Shown piece by piece: positions 27,950 through 36,390 of a stretch of DNA of 40,736 nucleotides; the first letter of the stretch is position 1, and each line of letters begins with the position of its first letter. The stretch is from contig JACQSR010000024.1 of the NCBI GenBank assembly GCA_016211215.1, forward strand, positions 1-40,736, given 5' to 3'. The stretch comes from Candidatus Woesearchaeota archaeon. Its GTDB lineage: Archaea > Nanobdellota > Nanobdellia > Woesearchaeales > JACQSR01. A program made the translations under genes and the position numbers. The notes beneath the pieces are model-generated. The model had not been told where the DNA came from, did not search any database, and saw only the letters and a program-made list of their open reading frames with translations.

Positions 27950-28696
27950 TCATTTGATAAGCTCTTCCATCATGTCTGATACCGTGAAGAGGCCTTTTTT
28001 TCCTTTTACGAACTCTGCAGCCAATACTGCGCCCAATGCAAATCCCTGGCGCGACCTTGCAGTATGTGTAAGCTCTATCGTGTCAGCAGCGGAATCAAAT
28101 ATCACCTTATGGGTCCCGGGAATGGAGCCTGCACGCAGCGAAGCAAAGTGAAGCTCGTTGGGCTGTATCTTCCCGTCCATCTTATCGTAAGACACCTTGT
28201 CCTTCCTCCCGATATTTTTCAGGAGAATTTCCGCGATTGACTTTGCGGTGCCGGAAGGGGAGTCTGCCTTTTTGCTGTGATGAATCTCCATGCCTGCAAC
28301 GTCGTATGAAGAGGCATTGTTCATTATCCTTGCGGCGGATTCAACAATGCTGTAAAACAAATTTACGCCAAGTGAAAAATTTGACGAGTAGATAAAACCT
28401 ATGCTTGAGCGCCTTATATCTGACTTAACATCTTCGAGGTGTTCATACCAGCCCGTGGTTCCAACAACAAGGTTTGTTCCGATTGACGAAACTTTCTTTA
28501 TGTTGCCCAGAACAGCAGAAGGGTGGCTGAAGTCAATTGCAACATCCACGCCTGCAAGTGATTCTGCACTTATTTCTGAAAACCTTGCGTCCTTTGAGTA
28601 GGGGTCTATGGTGGAAACTACCTCGTGGCTGCGCTCCACTGCAGCCTTTTCTATCTCATGCCCCATCTGCCCGTATCCTATGATTGCAATTTTCAT
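27950..28696 (-). CDS. dapB: 4-hydroxy-tetrahydrodipicolinate reductase
   Basis: MKIAIIGYGQMGHEIEKAA, VAIDFSHPSAV, VVGTTGW, EIHHSKKADSPSGTAKSIAEI. Start 28696; TATA-like TTTAAAAAG about 26 bp upstream. Confidence 0.96.
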   Translation of the reverse strand: MKIAIIGYGQMGHEIEKAAVERSHEVVSTIDPYSKDARFSEISAESLAGVDVAIDFSHPSAVLGNIKKVSSIGTNLVVGTTGWYEHLEDVKSDIRRSSIGFIYSSNFSLGVNLFYSIVESAARIMNNASSYDVAGMEIHHSKKADSPSGTAKSIAEILLKNIGRKDKVSYDKMDGKIQPNELHFASLRAGSIPGTHKVIFDSAADTIELTHTARSRQGFALGAVLAAEFVKGKKGLFTVSDMMEELIK

Positions 28697-28765
28697 ACCA
28701 ACCCTAATTCTAAAACTTTTTAAATGTATATAAACTTTATGTTGCTCCACGAACAACTGGATAAA
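28697..28765. promoter_or_regulatory. divergent promoter region of the lysine operon and the ACT-domain gene
   Basis: TATA-like CTTTTTAAA toward dapB and TATATAAAC toward the + strand gene; direct repeat AAACTTT at 28713-28719 and 28732-28738. Confidence 0.5.
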
Positions 28766-29428
28766 ATGGTAACAGTAAGCCACATAGTCAAGAAGATAGT
28801 TCAGGAGCGCCCTTTTCTAGAGGAGGCGCTGGGCAACAGGATAATCAGCTACGGAAACCTTGCCGAAGAGCTTACACCCCTTATCGAGGAGGAGCTTGGA
28901 AAGAAGGTAAAGCACGCGGCAGTAGCCATGGCACTTAGGAGGCACGGCGACGAGGTTGAGAAGAAAAACATCTCTGCGTCAAAGTTTCCAAAGCACTCGG
29001 AGCTTATAATGAAGACCAGCCTGGTGGACTTCACGGTGCGCAGGACGCCAACGCTGCTGGCAAAGCTGAAGAGCATATACCACCTTGTCGATTTTGAGAA
29101 AGGAGATACCCTTAACATCATAATAGGAAATTACGAGGTTTCAGTTGTAATCAGCGAGAAATACCATGACAAGCTTGTTGATTTCCTTAAGGGGGAAAAG
29201 ATACTCAACAGGGAGGAAGGCCTTGTTTCATTGACGCTTACATTCAGCAGGGATTTTATACACACGCCCGGGGTTATTTTCACGGTTATAAGGAGGCTTG
29301 CCTGGGAAAACATCAACATATTCGAGATTGTGTCAACATTTACCGAATTAACGCTTATACTCCAGAAGAAGGACTCGCTTTCCGCGTATCATTCTTTGCA
29401 GAACCTTTTGGCGGAGAAAAAGGATTAA
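28766..29428 (+). CDS. putative HTH plus ACT-domain regulator
   Basis: N-terminal helical HTH-like segment; C-terminal aspartokinase-like ACT (HTPGVIFTVIRRLAWENINIFEIVSTFTELTLILQKKDSLSAYHSLQNLL). Start MVTVSHIV at 28766 fits the TATA at about 28731. Confidence 0.65.
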   Translation: MVTVSHIVKKIVQERPFLEEALGNRIISYGNLAEELTPLIEEELGKKVKHAAVAMALRRHGDEVEKKNISASKFPKHSELIMKTSLVDFTVRRTPTLLAKLKSIYHLVDFEKGDTLNIIIGNYEVSVVISEKYHDKLVDFLKGEKILNREEGLVSLTLTFSRDFIHTPGVIFTVIRRLAWENINIFEIVSTFTELTLILQKKDSLSAYHSLQNLLAEKKD

Positions 29429-29459
29429 CTATTTAAACCAGCCCGGATTTTTCAGCCTT

Positions 29460-29669
29460 ATGCCGAAGATACACACAAGAGTCAAGAGGGTGTTTTGCCT
29501 GAGCACCCATGTGAATCAGTATGACTTCTTCCATCCAAAAGGTAAAACCAACAGGGCAAGGACGTTCAGTACGGAAGAGTCTGCAAAGAAATGGGCTTCG
29601 GAAAACAAGGTTGCAGACTACACATTAGAAAAGGCAAAGAAGGGAAAAAGGTTTAAGATTGTTTCTTGA
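29460..29669 (+). CDS. small basic hypothetical protein, 69 aa
   Basis: MPKIHTRVKRVFCLSTHVNQYDFFHPKGKTNRARTFSTEE...; TATA CTATTTAAACC centred about 26 bp upstream. Confidence 0.7.
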   Translation: MPKIHTRVKRVFCLSTHVNQYDFFHPKGKTNRARTFSTEESAKKWASENKVADYTLEKAKKGKRFKIVS

Positions 29670-29745
29670 TTAGCCAAGCGCTTCGCCAGTATTTTGCACT
29701 TTTCGTCCCGAAGCATATGCTGTGTTTTTGTGTATTCAACAGCTC

Positions 29746-30108
29746 TTAAATCCTTTCTTCAACGTACAAAGAAAAATTCTTTGCGCCAAAAAACTTCCTG
29801 GAGAAATCGGCAACAATTTTTGGATTGTACCTTTTGCAGCTGAAAATGTCAATAAAGGCGCGGCCTCCCTTATCATCGCAGTGAACAACAATTGAAGAGG
29901 TTTCTATGAACTGCATTGCCGACCATCCCTTTAATTTCCCGCTTCCAAACGGCTCCACCATTGCAGGACCGTGCCTTTTCATGCTTATCACCTTGGCCAA
30001 CTGCTTAATGAAGCGTTTTATGGCCTTTGGGTCCTTCAGCAATTTTTCGTTGCATCCGTGCAGGTCCAAGCTTGTCGTTCTCCCCCACCACCAATTGTTC
30101 GATGCCAT
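29746..30108 (-). CDS. pyruvoyl-dependent decarboxylase of the SpeD (S-adenosylmethionine decarboxylase-like) family
   Basis: GRTTSLDLHGCNEKLL at the N-terminus; core IETSSIVVHCDDKGGRAFIDIFSC aligns with the bacterial SpeD core ISESHLxIHTWPEYGYAAxDxFTC without gaps, keeping the Ser, His and Cys positions. Confidence 0.75.
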   Translation of the reverse strand: MASNNWWWGRTTSLDLHGCNEKLLKDPKAIKRFIKQLAKVISMKRHGPAMVEPFGSGKLKGWSAMQFIETSSIVVHCDDKGGRAFIDIFSCKRYNPKIVADFSRKFFGAKNFSLYVEERI

Positions 30109-30126
30109 AGGCGGCCATGAAATATG

Positions 30127-30141
30127 AGATTATATAAATCT
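30127..30141 (-). promoter_or_regulatory. TATA-containing inverted repeat upstream of the SpeD-like gene
   Basis: + strand AGATT-ATATA-AATCT, centred about 26 bp from the start codon at 30108. Confidence 0.55.
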
Positions 30142-30193
30142 TGCGCCGTGTCTCAAACCGGACAATGATTCAATTTTTTATCCTTTTTCGGTC

Positions 30194-30212
30194 AATAGAT
30201 TTATAATCTATT
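30194..30212 (+). promoter_or_regulatory. TATA-containing inverted repeat upstream of argG (candidate operator)
   Basis: AATAGATT-TAT-AATCTATT, perfect 8-bp arms, overlapping the TATA element TTTATAAT about 44 bp upstream of the argG ATG; G-rich SD-like AAGGGGGGA before the ATG. Confidence 0.6.
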
Positions 30213-30246
30213 CATAGAAAGAACAAAAACACAAGGGGGGATTACC

Positions 30247-31458
30247 ATGGCGAAGAAAGTTGTGCTTGCTTACAGCGGAGGGCTGGATACCTCTGTAATA
30301 TTGAAATGGCTCGTGAACAAGGGCTATGAGGTAGTTTGCTTCATGGCAGACATAGGCCAGGACGATGATTTTGCAAAGGCGAAGGAAAAAGCGCTGAAAG
30401 TTGGGGCATCAAAGGTTATCATTGTGGATGCAAAGAAGGAGTTTATTGAGAATTATGTGTTCAGGGCGCTTAAGGCAAACGCAATATACGAGGGGAAATA
30501 CCTCATGGGGACTTCGCTTGCAAGGCCTTTAATTGCGAAGCACCAGATTGATGTTGCAAAGAGCGAGAATACCAATGTTGTATCGCATGGCGCAACCGGA
30601 AAGGGCAACGACCAGGTAAGGTTTGAGCTTACATACCTTACATTGATGCCAAATGCGGAGATTATAAGCCCGTGGAAAGACCCGGAGTTTTTGGCTCAGT
30701 TCAAGGGGAGAAGCGACATGATTAAGTTTGCCCAGGAAAACAACATACCGATAACATCCACCCTGGAAAAGCCTTACAGCATGGATGACAACATAATGCA
30801 CATAAGCTATGAAGCAGGCGTTCTTGAGGACCCAAAGTTTGAGCCGCAGCAGGACATGTTCAAGAAAACCATATCGCCGAAAAATGCCCCGGACAGGGAG
30901 ACAAGGATAATGATAGAGTTCAAGCGGGGAGTTCCTGTAGCGGCAACAAACGTAAGCACCGGAAAGACATTTACAGGGCCTCTTGAATTGTTCTCGCACC
31001 TTAATGAGATTGGGGCTGCAAACGGCATTGGAAGAATAGACCTTGTGGAGAACCGTTTTGTTGGAATGAAGTCAAGGGGAGTGTATGAAACCCCTGCAGG
31101 CACCATATTGAGGATTGCGCATCTCGACATTGAGGGATTGACATTGGACAGGGAGGTATGCCACCTAAGGGACATGCTTATGCCGAAGATTGCAGAGCTG
31201 ATATACTATGGCTTTTGGTTCTCGCCCGAGATGGAGTTTCTCATGGCGGCAGTCGAGAAGAGCCAGGAGCATGTCGAAGGCAAGGTTTACATGAGCCTGT
31301 ACAAAGGCAATGCGATTGCTACAGGAAGGGAGTCTGAAAAATCCCTTTACGACAAGAACATTGCGAGCATGGACAAGCTTGGCAACTACGACCAGACAGA
31401 CGCGAAGGGCTTCATAAGGCTGAATGCGTTGAGGCTTAAGCTGTCTGCAAAAAGATGA
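30247..31458 (+). CDS. argG: argininosuccinate synthase
   Basis: [35 protein letters not shown]. Confidence 0.98.
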   Translation: MAKKVVLAYSGGLDTSVILKWLVNKGYEVVCFMADIGQDDDFAKAKEKALKVGASKVIIVDAKKEFIENYVFRALKANAIYEGKYLMGTSLARPLIAKHQIDVAKSENTNVVSHGATGKGNDQVRFELTYLTLMPNAEIISPWKDPEFLAQFKGRSDMIKFAQENNIPITSTLEKPYSMDDNIMHISYEAGVLEDPKFEPQQDMFKKTISPKNAPDRETRIMIEFKRGVPVAATNVSTGKTFTGPLELFSHLNEIGAANGIGRIDLVENRFVGMKSRGVYETPAGTILRIAHLDIEGLTLDREVCHLRDMLMPKIAELIYYGFWFSPEMEFLMAAVEKSQEHVEGKVYMSLYKGNAIATGRESEKSLYDKNIASMDKLGNYDQTDAKGFIRLNALRLKLSAKR

Positions 31459-32300
31459 AGCACCTGCCAAACCTGCTGTGCTTTTCGAAGAAGGATTTGC
31501 TGCAGATTATTAAGTTGGGAGTTGACATAAAGAAAAACCCTGCCAATTACAGCAATGCGCTGAAAGGAAAGACGCTGGTTATGTGGTTTGAGAAGCCTTC
31601 ATTGCGCACGAGGATTTCGTTTGAAGCGGGAATGACGCAGCTTGGGGGGCATGCAATATACCTTGATGTATCCACAATGCATAACAAGGCAAAAATCAAG
31701 GATGAAGTAAAGTGCCTTTGCAGGTATTGCGATATAATGATGGCGCGCGTTTACGACCATAATACAATTAACGGGATGATGGAGGCATCAAGTGTTCCGG
31801 TAATAAACGGGCTTAGCAATTTGTATCATCCGTGCCAGGCCCTTGCCGACATCATGACCATTTTTGAGCACATGGGCAAGGATGCAGTCATAGCATACGT
31901 TGGTGATGGAAACAATGTCTGCAATTCATTGGTAAATGCGGCAAATATTTTTGGGATGAAGATTAAGGTTGCAACCCCTGCTGAATACAAGCCGTTAAGC
32001 AAGCCTGAATACTGGACTTCCGACCCAAGAGAAGCTGTAAGGGATGCGGATGTTGTTTACACTGACACATGGGTGTCGATGGGGCAGGAGAGCGAAAAGG
32101 AAACAAAGATAAAAAAGCTAAAGGAATATCAGGTGAACAAAAAGCTGATTGGGGAAAGGTATTTCATGCACTGCCTGCCTGCAACAAGGGGTTCGGAAGT
32201 TACCGATGAGGTGATTGACAGCAACAAATCATTGGTATATGACCAGGCTGAGAACAGGCTCCACATACAGAAGGCAATAATGATTGCACTGCTAAAATGA
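31455..32300 (+). CDS. argF: ornithine carbamoyltransferase
   Basis: [44 protein letters not shown]. Confidence 0.97.
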   Translation: MKHLPNLLCFSKKDLLQIIKLGVDIKKNPANYSNALKGKTLVMWFEKPSLRTRISFEAGMTQLGGHAIYLDVSTMHNKAKIKDEVKCLCRYCDIMMARVYDHNTINGMMEASSVPVINGLSNLYHPCQALADIMTIFEHMGKDAVIAYVGDGNNVCNSLVNAANIFGMKIKVATPAEYKPLSKPEYWTSDPREAVRDADVVYTDTWVSMGQESEKETKIKKLKEYQVNKKLIGERYFMHCLPATRGSEVTDEVIDSNKSLVYDQAENRLHIQKAIMIALLK

Positions 32301-33457
32301 AAATTACAAATGAAGGCTTTTGCATCCCGGGATTTTTGTCGCTGGGAAAAAACATCGGAATAAAGAAGGCGAGGAAGGATTTCGCTATTCTCTACTCCAC
32401 TGTTCCGTGCATTTCTGCGGGCGTATTCACAAAAAACAGGGTAAAGGGGGCTCCGGTTTATGTCACGCAGCAGAATCTTAAGAAAGGTGTTGCGCAGGCA
32501 GTAGTTGTGAACAGCGGGAATGCAAATGTAGGTACCGGTGCAAAGGGACTGGAAAATGCCAGGAAGATTGCAAAGATGGCGGCAGATGAGCTGGAAATTA
32601 ATAAGGAATACGTGCTTATTGCCTCAACAGGGATAATTGGAAAGCAGCTTCCCATGGATAAGTTCGAAAAAGGAATTACGGGCATCAGGAAGCAGCTTTC
32701 GGCAGAGAGCGATTTCGCCGAGGCAATCCTTACGACGGACAAGATAAAGAAGCAAATCACAGTTCACGGGAATGGGTTTAAAATATGCGGCGCTGCGAAG
32801 GGCTCCGGAATGATAGCACCAAACATGGCAACCATGCTTGCATTTATCATAACCGATGCAAAGGTGGAATCAAAGGAGCTTCACAATGCATTAAGGGATG
32901 CAGCCGACAAGTCATTCAACATGGTAAACGTGGACATGGACACTTCAACATCTGACATGGTTTTAGTAATGGCGAATGGCAGCAAGAAAGCCGGAAAAAA
33001 GGAATTCAGGGAAGCGTTGGATGCCGCATGCGTAGGGCTTGCAAAGCTGATTGCGCAGGATGGGGAAGGGGCAACGAAGCTCATGATTGTGGAGGCTATA
33101 AACGCAAAGACATACGAAGATGCAAGGAAGATCGCAAAGAGGGTTACTTCATCCCCGCTTGTAAAATGCGCCCTGTTTGGCAGCGACCCCAATTGGGGCA
33201 GAATATTGTGCGCGGTTGGAAACAGCACCGGCTCTTTCATAGAGAAGAAATTAAAGATATCCATAAACGGCAGGGTTATTGTTGAGAACGGGGTTGAAGT
33301 CAGTGATTTTGACAGCTACAGCATATCAAAGCTGATTGAGAATAACAGGACAATAACCATAACAATCGACCTTGGGATGGGAAATGCAAAGGCAGCTGCA
33401 TACGGATGCGACATGAGCTATGATTACATTAAAATAAACGCGGAGTACTCCACCTAA
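32297..33457 (+). CDS. argJ: glutamate N-acetyltransferase/amino-acid acetyltransferase (ArgJ)
   Basis: VVNSGNANVGTGAKGLENA, AKGSGMIAPNMATMLAFIITDA including the autocleavage Thr; DPNWGRILCAVGNS. Confidence 0.97.
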   Translation: MKITNEGFCIPGFLSLGKNIGIKKARKDFAILYSTVPCISAGVFTKNRVKGAPVYVTQQNLKKGVAQAVVVNSGNANVGTGAKGLENARKIAKMAADELEINKEYVLIASTGIIGKQLPMDKFEKGITGIRKQLSAESDFAEAILTTDKIKKQITVHGNGFKICGAAKGSGMIAPNMATMLAFIITDAKVESKELHNALRDAADKSFNMVNVDMDTSTSDMVLVMANGSKKAGKKEFREALDAACVGLAKLIAQDGEGATKLMIVEAINAKTYEDARKIAKRVTSSPLVKCALFGSDPNWGRILCAVGNSTGSFIEKKLKISINGRVIVENGVEVSDFDSYSISKLIENNRTITITIDLGMGNAKAAAYGCDMSYDYIKINAEYST

Positions 33458-33458
33458 A

Positions 33459-34283
33459 ATGGAAGAGATTCAGAAAAAGGCAGGGATACTTGCAGAAGTG
33501 CTGCAGTATGTGAAAACGTTCAGGGGGAAGATTGTGGTGGTGAAGTTTGGCGGCAACGCCATGGTTAATGATGACTGCACAAAATCCATATTCACCGACA
33601 TAAGCATACTCAAGATTATGGGGCTTAACGTAATCCTTGTGCACGGCGGCGGTCCTGAATTGGACAGGGAGATGATAAAGGCAAACATCCCGAAAAAGGT
33701 TATCAATGGCCTTAGGGTAACCGACAAAAAGACTCTTGAGATTGCCAAAAGGGTTTTCAGGAAGATAAATGAGGTTTGCGTGCACCATTTGAAGGAAAAC
33801 GGCGTAAAGGCAAAGGACTGCACCGAAAGCCTTATTGCAACGAAGATAACAGACCGCAAATTAGGGTATGTTGGCGACATTGTGGGGATTAACAGGCCTA
33901 TCCTGCTCAAGGCCGTGAGGAGCGGATATATCCCGGTTGTTTCGCCGTTGGGGAAGGAAAAGGGCATTGTTACGAACATAAATGCAGACACGGTAGCAAC
34001 CAGGATTGCCCAAGAGCTGAAGGCGGAGAAGCTCACAATAATCACTAATGTCAGGGGAGTGAGGATAGACGGAAAGTTTGTTTCCCACCTCTCAACCGGA
34101 AACGCAAAGAGATACATTGAGAGCGGCGAGATTACTTCAGGCATGATTCCAAAGGTGCTTGCTTGCGTAGATGCGGTAAACCACAACGTAAGGAAGGCGC
34201 ACCTGATTAACGGAGACATAAAGCATGCATTGCTGCTCGAGATATTTACTGAAAAAGGAATAGGGACTGAGATTGTAAAATGA
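33459..34283 (+). CDS. argB: acetylglutamate kinase
   Basis: VVKFGGNAM, LVHGGGPELDREM, NINADTVATRIAQELKAEKLTIITNVRGV. Confidence 0.96.
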   Translation: MEEIQKKAGILAEVLQYVKTFRGKIVVVKFGGNAMVNDDCTKSIFTDISILKIMGLNVILVHGGGPELDREMIKANIPKKVINGLRVTDKKTLEIAKRVFRKINEVCVHHLKENGVKAKDCTESLIATKITDRKLGYVGDIVGINRPILLKAVRSGYIPVVSPLGKEKGIVTNINADTVATRIAQELKAEKLTIITNVRGVRIDGKFVSHLSTGNAKRYIESGEITSGMIPKVLACVDAVNHNVRKAHLINGDIKHALLLEIFTEKGIGTEIVK

Positions 34284-35422
34284 ACACACGGCAGGTTATA
34301 GGGGGAGAAAGGGAATTTCTCATGAGCACATACACGCGGCCGGATTTCGTGCTGGAACACGGCAGAGGATGCTATGTCTGGGACAAGGAAGGTAAAAAAT
34401 ACCTTGATTTCATCGGGGGCATAGGAAGCTGCCTGATAGGGCATGGCGATATCGGGCTGGCAAAAGTCCTGGAGAAGCAGTCAAAGAAGCTCATCAACAC
34501 AACAAATTTATTTTACACGGAACCCCAAGTGGAGCTTGCAAAGAAGCTCGTGAAATTATCGGGCTTAAGCAGGGTGTTCCTGTCGAATTCGGGTACAGAG
34601 GCAAATGAGTGCGCAATAAAACTTGCAAGGAAGCACACCAAGAAGAGCGACATAATCACCGTAAGGTTTGCATTTCACGGCAGGACTTTTGGCAGCATGG
34701 CGGGAACATGGGACGAAAAATACAAGAAAGACTTTCAGCCCCATCTCCCTGGTTTTGTGATTGTGAACGAGAATGAAGTTGAAAGCGCCATTACGGAGAA
34801 TACTGCTGCGGTAATGATAGAGCCGATTCAGGGCGAAGCCGGCGTAAGATTTTTCAGGGAAGGCTATTTCAAGCAGCTAAGGGAAATATGCAACAGGCAC
34901 AATATACTGCTCATACTTGACGAAGTTCAGACAGGCAATGGAAGGACTGGAAAATTTTTTGCATATCAGAGCTACGGGATAAAGCCGGACATTGTAACGC
35001 TTGCAAAAGGGCTTGCAAACGGTGTTCCAATCGGGGCCACAATTACTGGGAAAGGTATAAATTTCACTCCCGGAAGCCATGGCTCAACTTTTGGGGGAAA
35101 TTGCCTTGCAAGCAGCGCTGCCCTCCATGTGATAAGCGTGGTGGAGAAGAAAAAGCTGATGGAAAATGCAAGGAAGATGGGTGCTTATTTTTCCGGCGAA
35201 CTTAGAAAGCTTAAGTCACCGTGCATTAAAGAGGTTCGCGGGTTGGGGCTTATGATAGGGGTTGAGCTGAACATAACGGGCAAGGAGATTGTGGGAAGAT
35301 GCGCAGAAAAGGGCCTTCTTGTCAACTGCGCGCACGAGCGCACATTGAGATTTTTGCCGCCGCTGACAGCAACAAAAAAGGAGATTGACAAGTGCGTCGG
35401 GATACTGGGGCAGGTCTTATGA
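34280..35422 (+). CDS. argD: acetylornithine aminotransferase
   Basis: YLDFIGGIGSCLIGHG, SNSGTEANECAIKLARK, LDEVQTGNGRTGKFFAYQ, TLAKGLANGVPIGA. Confidence 0.95.
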   Translation: MNTRQVIGGEREFLMSTYTRPDFVLEHGRGCYVWDKEGKKYLDFIGGIGSCLIGHGDIGLAKVLEKQSKKLINTTNLFYTEPQVELAKKLVKLSGLSRVFLSNSGTEANECAIKLARKHTKKSDIITVRFAFHGRTFGSMAGTWDEKYKKDFQPHLPGFVIVNENEVESAITENTAAVMIEPIQGEAGVRFFREGYFKQLREICNRHNILLILDEVQTGNGRTGKFFAYQSYGIKPDIVTLAKGLANGVPIGATITGKGINFTPGSHGSTFGGNCLASSAALHVISVVEKKKLMENARKMGAYFSGELRKLKSPCIKEVRGLGLMIGVELNITGKEIVGRCAEKGLLVNCAHERTLRFLPPLTATKKEIDKCVGILGQVL

Positions 35423-36390
35423 AAGTCGGCATTATCGGGGCAAGCGGATACACGGGGCATGAACTGGTCAGGATTCTTTCCAGGCACAAGGGGGTTTCCC
35501 TTGCGATTGCAAACAGCAGGAGCCATGCAGGAAAAAGGGTGAAGGAGCTGTATCCTGATTTTGGCGGTAATTTGAGGTATACGGATTATTCTATTGATGA
35601 AATAAACAGGCTAAAGCCGGATGCTGTATTCATTGCACTTCCACACGGATTGTCAGCCGATATGGCAATAAAGCTGGACAGGGGAATAAAAATAATAGAC
35701 CTTGGGGCAGATTTCAGGTTTTCAGACATGAAAACTTATGAAAAAATTTACAATGTAAAATCGCCGGTAAAAAAGAACACCGCAGTATACGGGCTTCCGG
35801 AACTGTTCAGGGAAAGGATAAAGAAGGCAAGAATCGTCGCTAATCCGGGATGCTATGCGACCGCGTGCATTTTGGCTGCATATCCCGTGCAGAAATATGC
35901 AAAGTACATTGTTTTTGACTGCAAATCCGGATGGTCCGGAGCGGGAAAGGAGAGCGCATATGCAAAAGACCCTTCGATAGTAAAGGACAACCTGATTGCC
36001 TACAAGCTAACCAGCCATCGCCACAAGTATGAGATAGAGCAGTTCATTAAAGCGCCGCTGAGCTTCACGCCGCATGTATTCGGAGCTTTCCAGGGAATGA
36101 TGTGCACTGCACATATGCTGCTCAAGAAGAATATGAAAAAAAGTGAAATAATCAAAGCATACAGCAGTTTTTACAGAAATGCGCAGTTTACAAAAATAGC
36201 TGACGGGGTACCTGAAATCAGGTCTACCCAAAAGACAAATTTCTGCAGCATTGGGGGGTTTGAAACAGACGAAAACAACCAGCTTGTTGTTGTTTCTACA
36301 ATTGACAATCTTATTAAAGGGGCTTCGGGGCAGGCAGTGCAGAACATGAACCTTATGCTTGGGTTTGATGAAGCTGAGGGGTTGCTATGA
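35419..36390 (+). CDS. argC: N-acetyl-gamma-glutamyl-phosphate reductase
   Basis: MKVGIIGASGYTGHELVRILSRH, VANPGCYATACILA. Start 35419 (ATGA overlap with argD). Confidence 0.96.
   Translation: MKVGIIGASGYTGHELVRILSRHKGVSLAIANSRSHAGKRVKELYPDFGGNLRYTDYSIDEINRLKPDAVFIALPHGLSADMAIKLDRGIKIIDLGADFRFSDMKTYEKIYNVKSPVKKNTAVYGLPELFRERIKKARIVANPGCYATACILAAYPVQKYAKYIVFDCKSGWSGAGKESAYAKDPSIVKDNLIAYKLTSHRHKYEIEQFIKAPLSFTPHVFGAFQGMMCTAHMLLKKNMKKSEIIKAYSSFYRNAQFTKIADGVPEIRSTQKTNFCSIGGFETDENNQLVVVSTIDNLIKGASGQAVQNMNLMLGFDEAEGLL

Noticed and set aside
29670-29745. Possible structured ncRNA between the 69-aa gene and the SpeD-like gene
   Set aside because: Only short weak pairings (AAGCGCTTCG / CGAAGCATATGCT); no convincing RNA fold by eye.
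33470-34444. 324-aa minus strand ORF
   Set aside because: Antisense to argB/argD, low-information hydrophobic and Ser-rich shadow translation.
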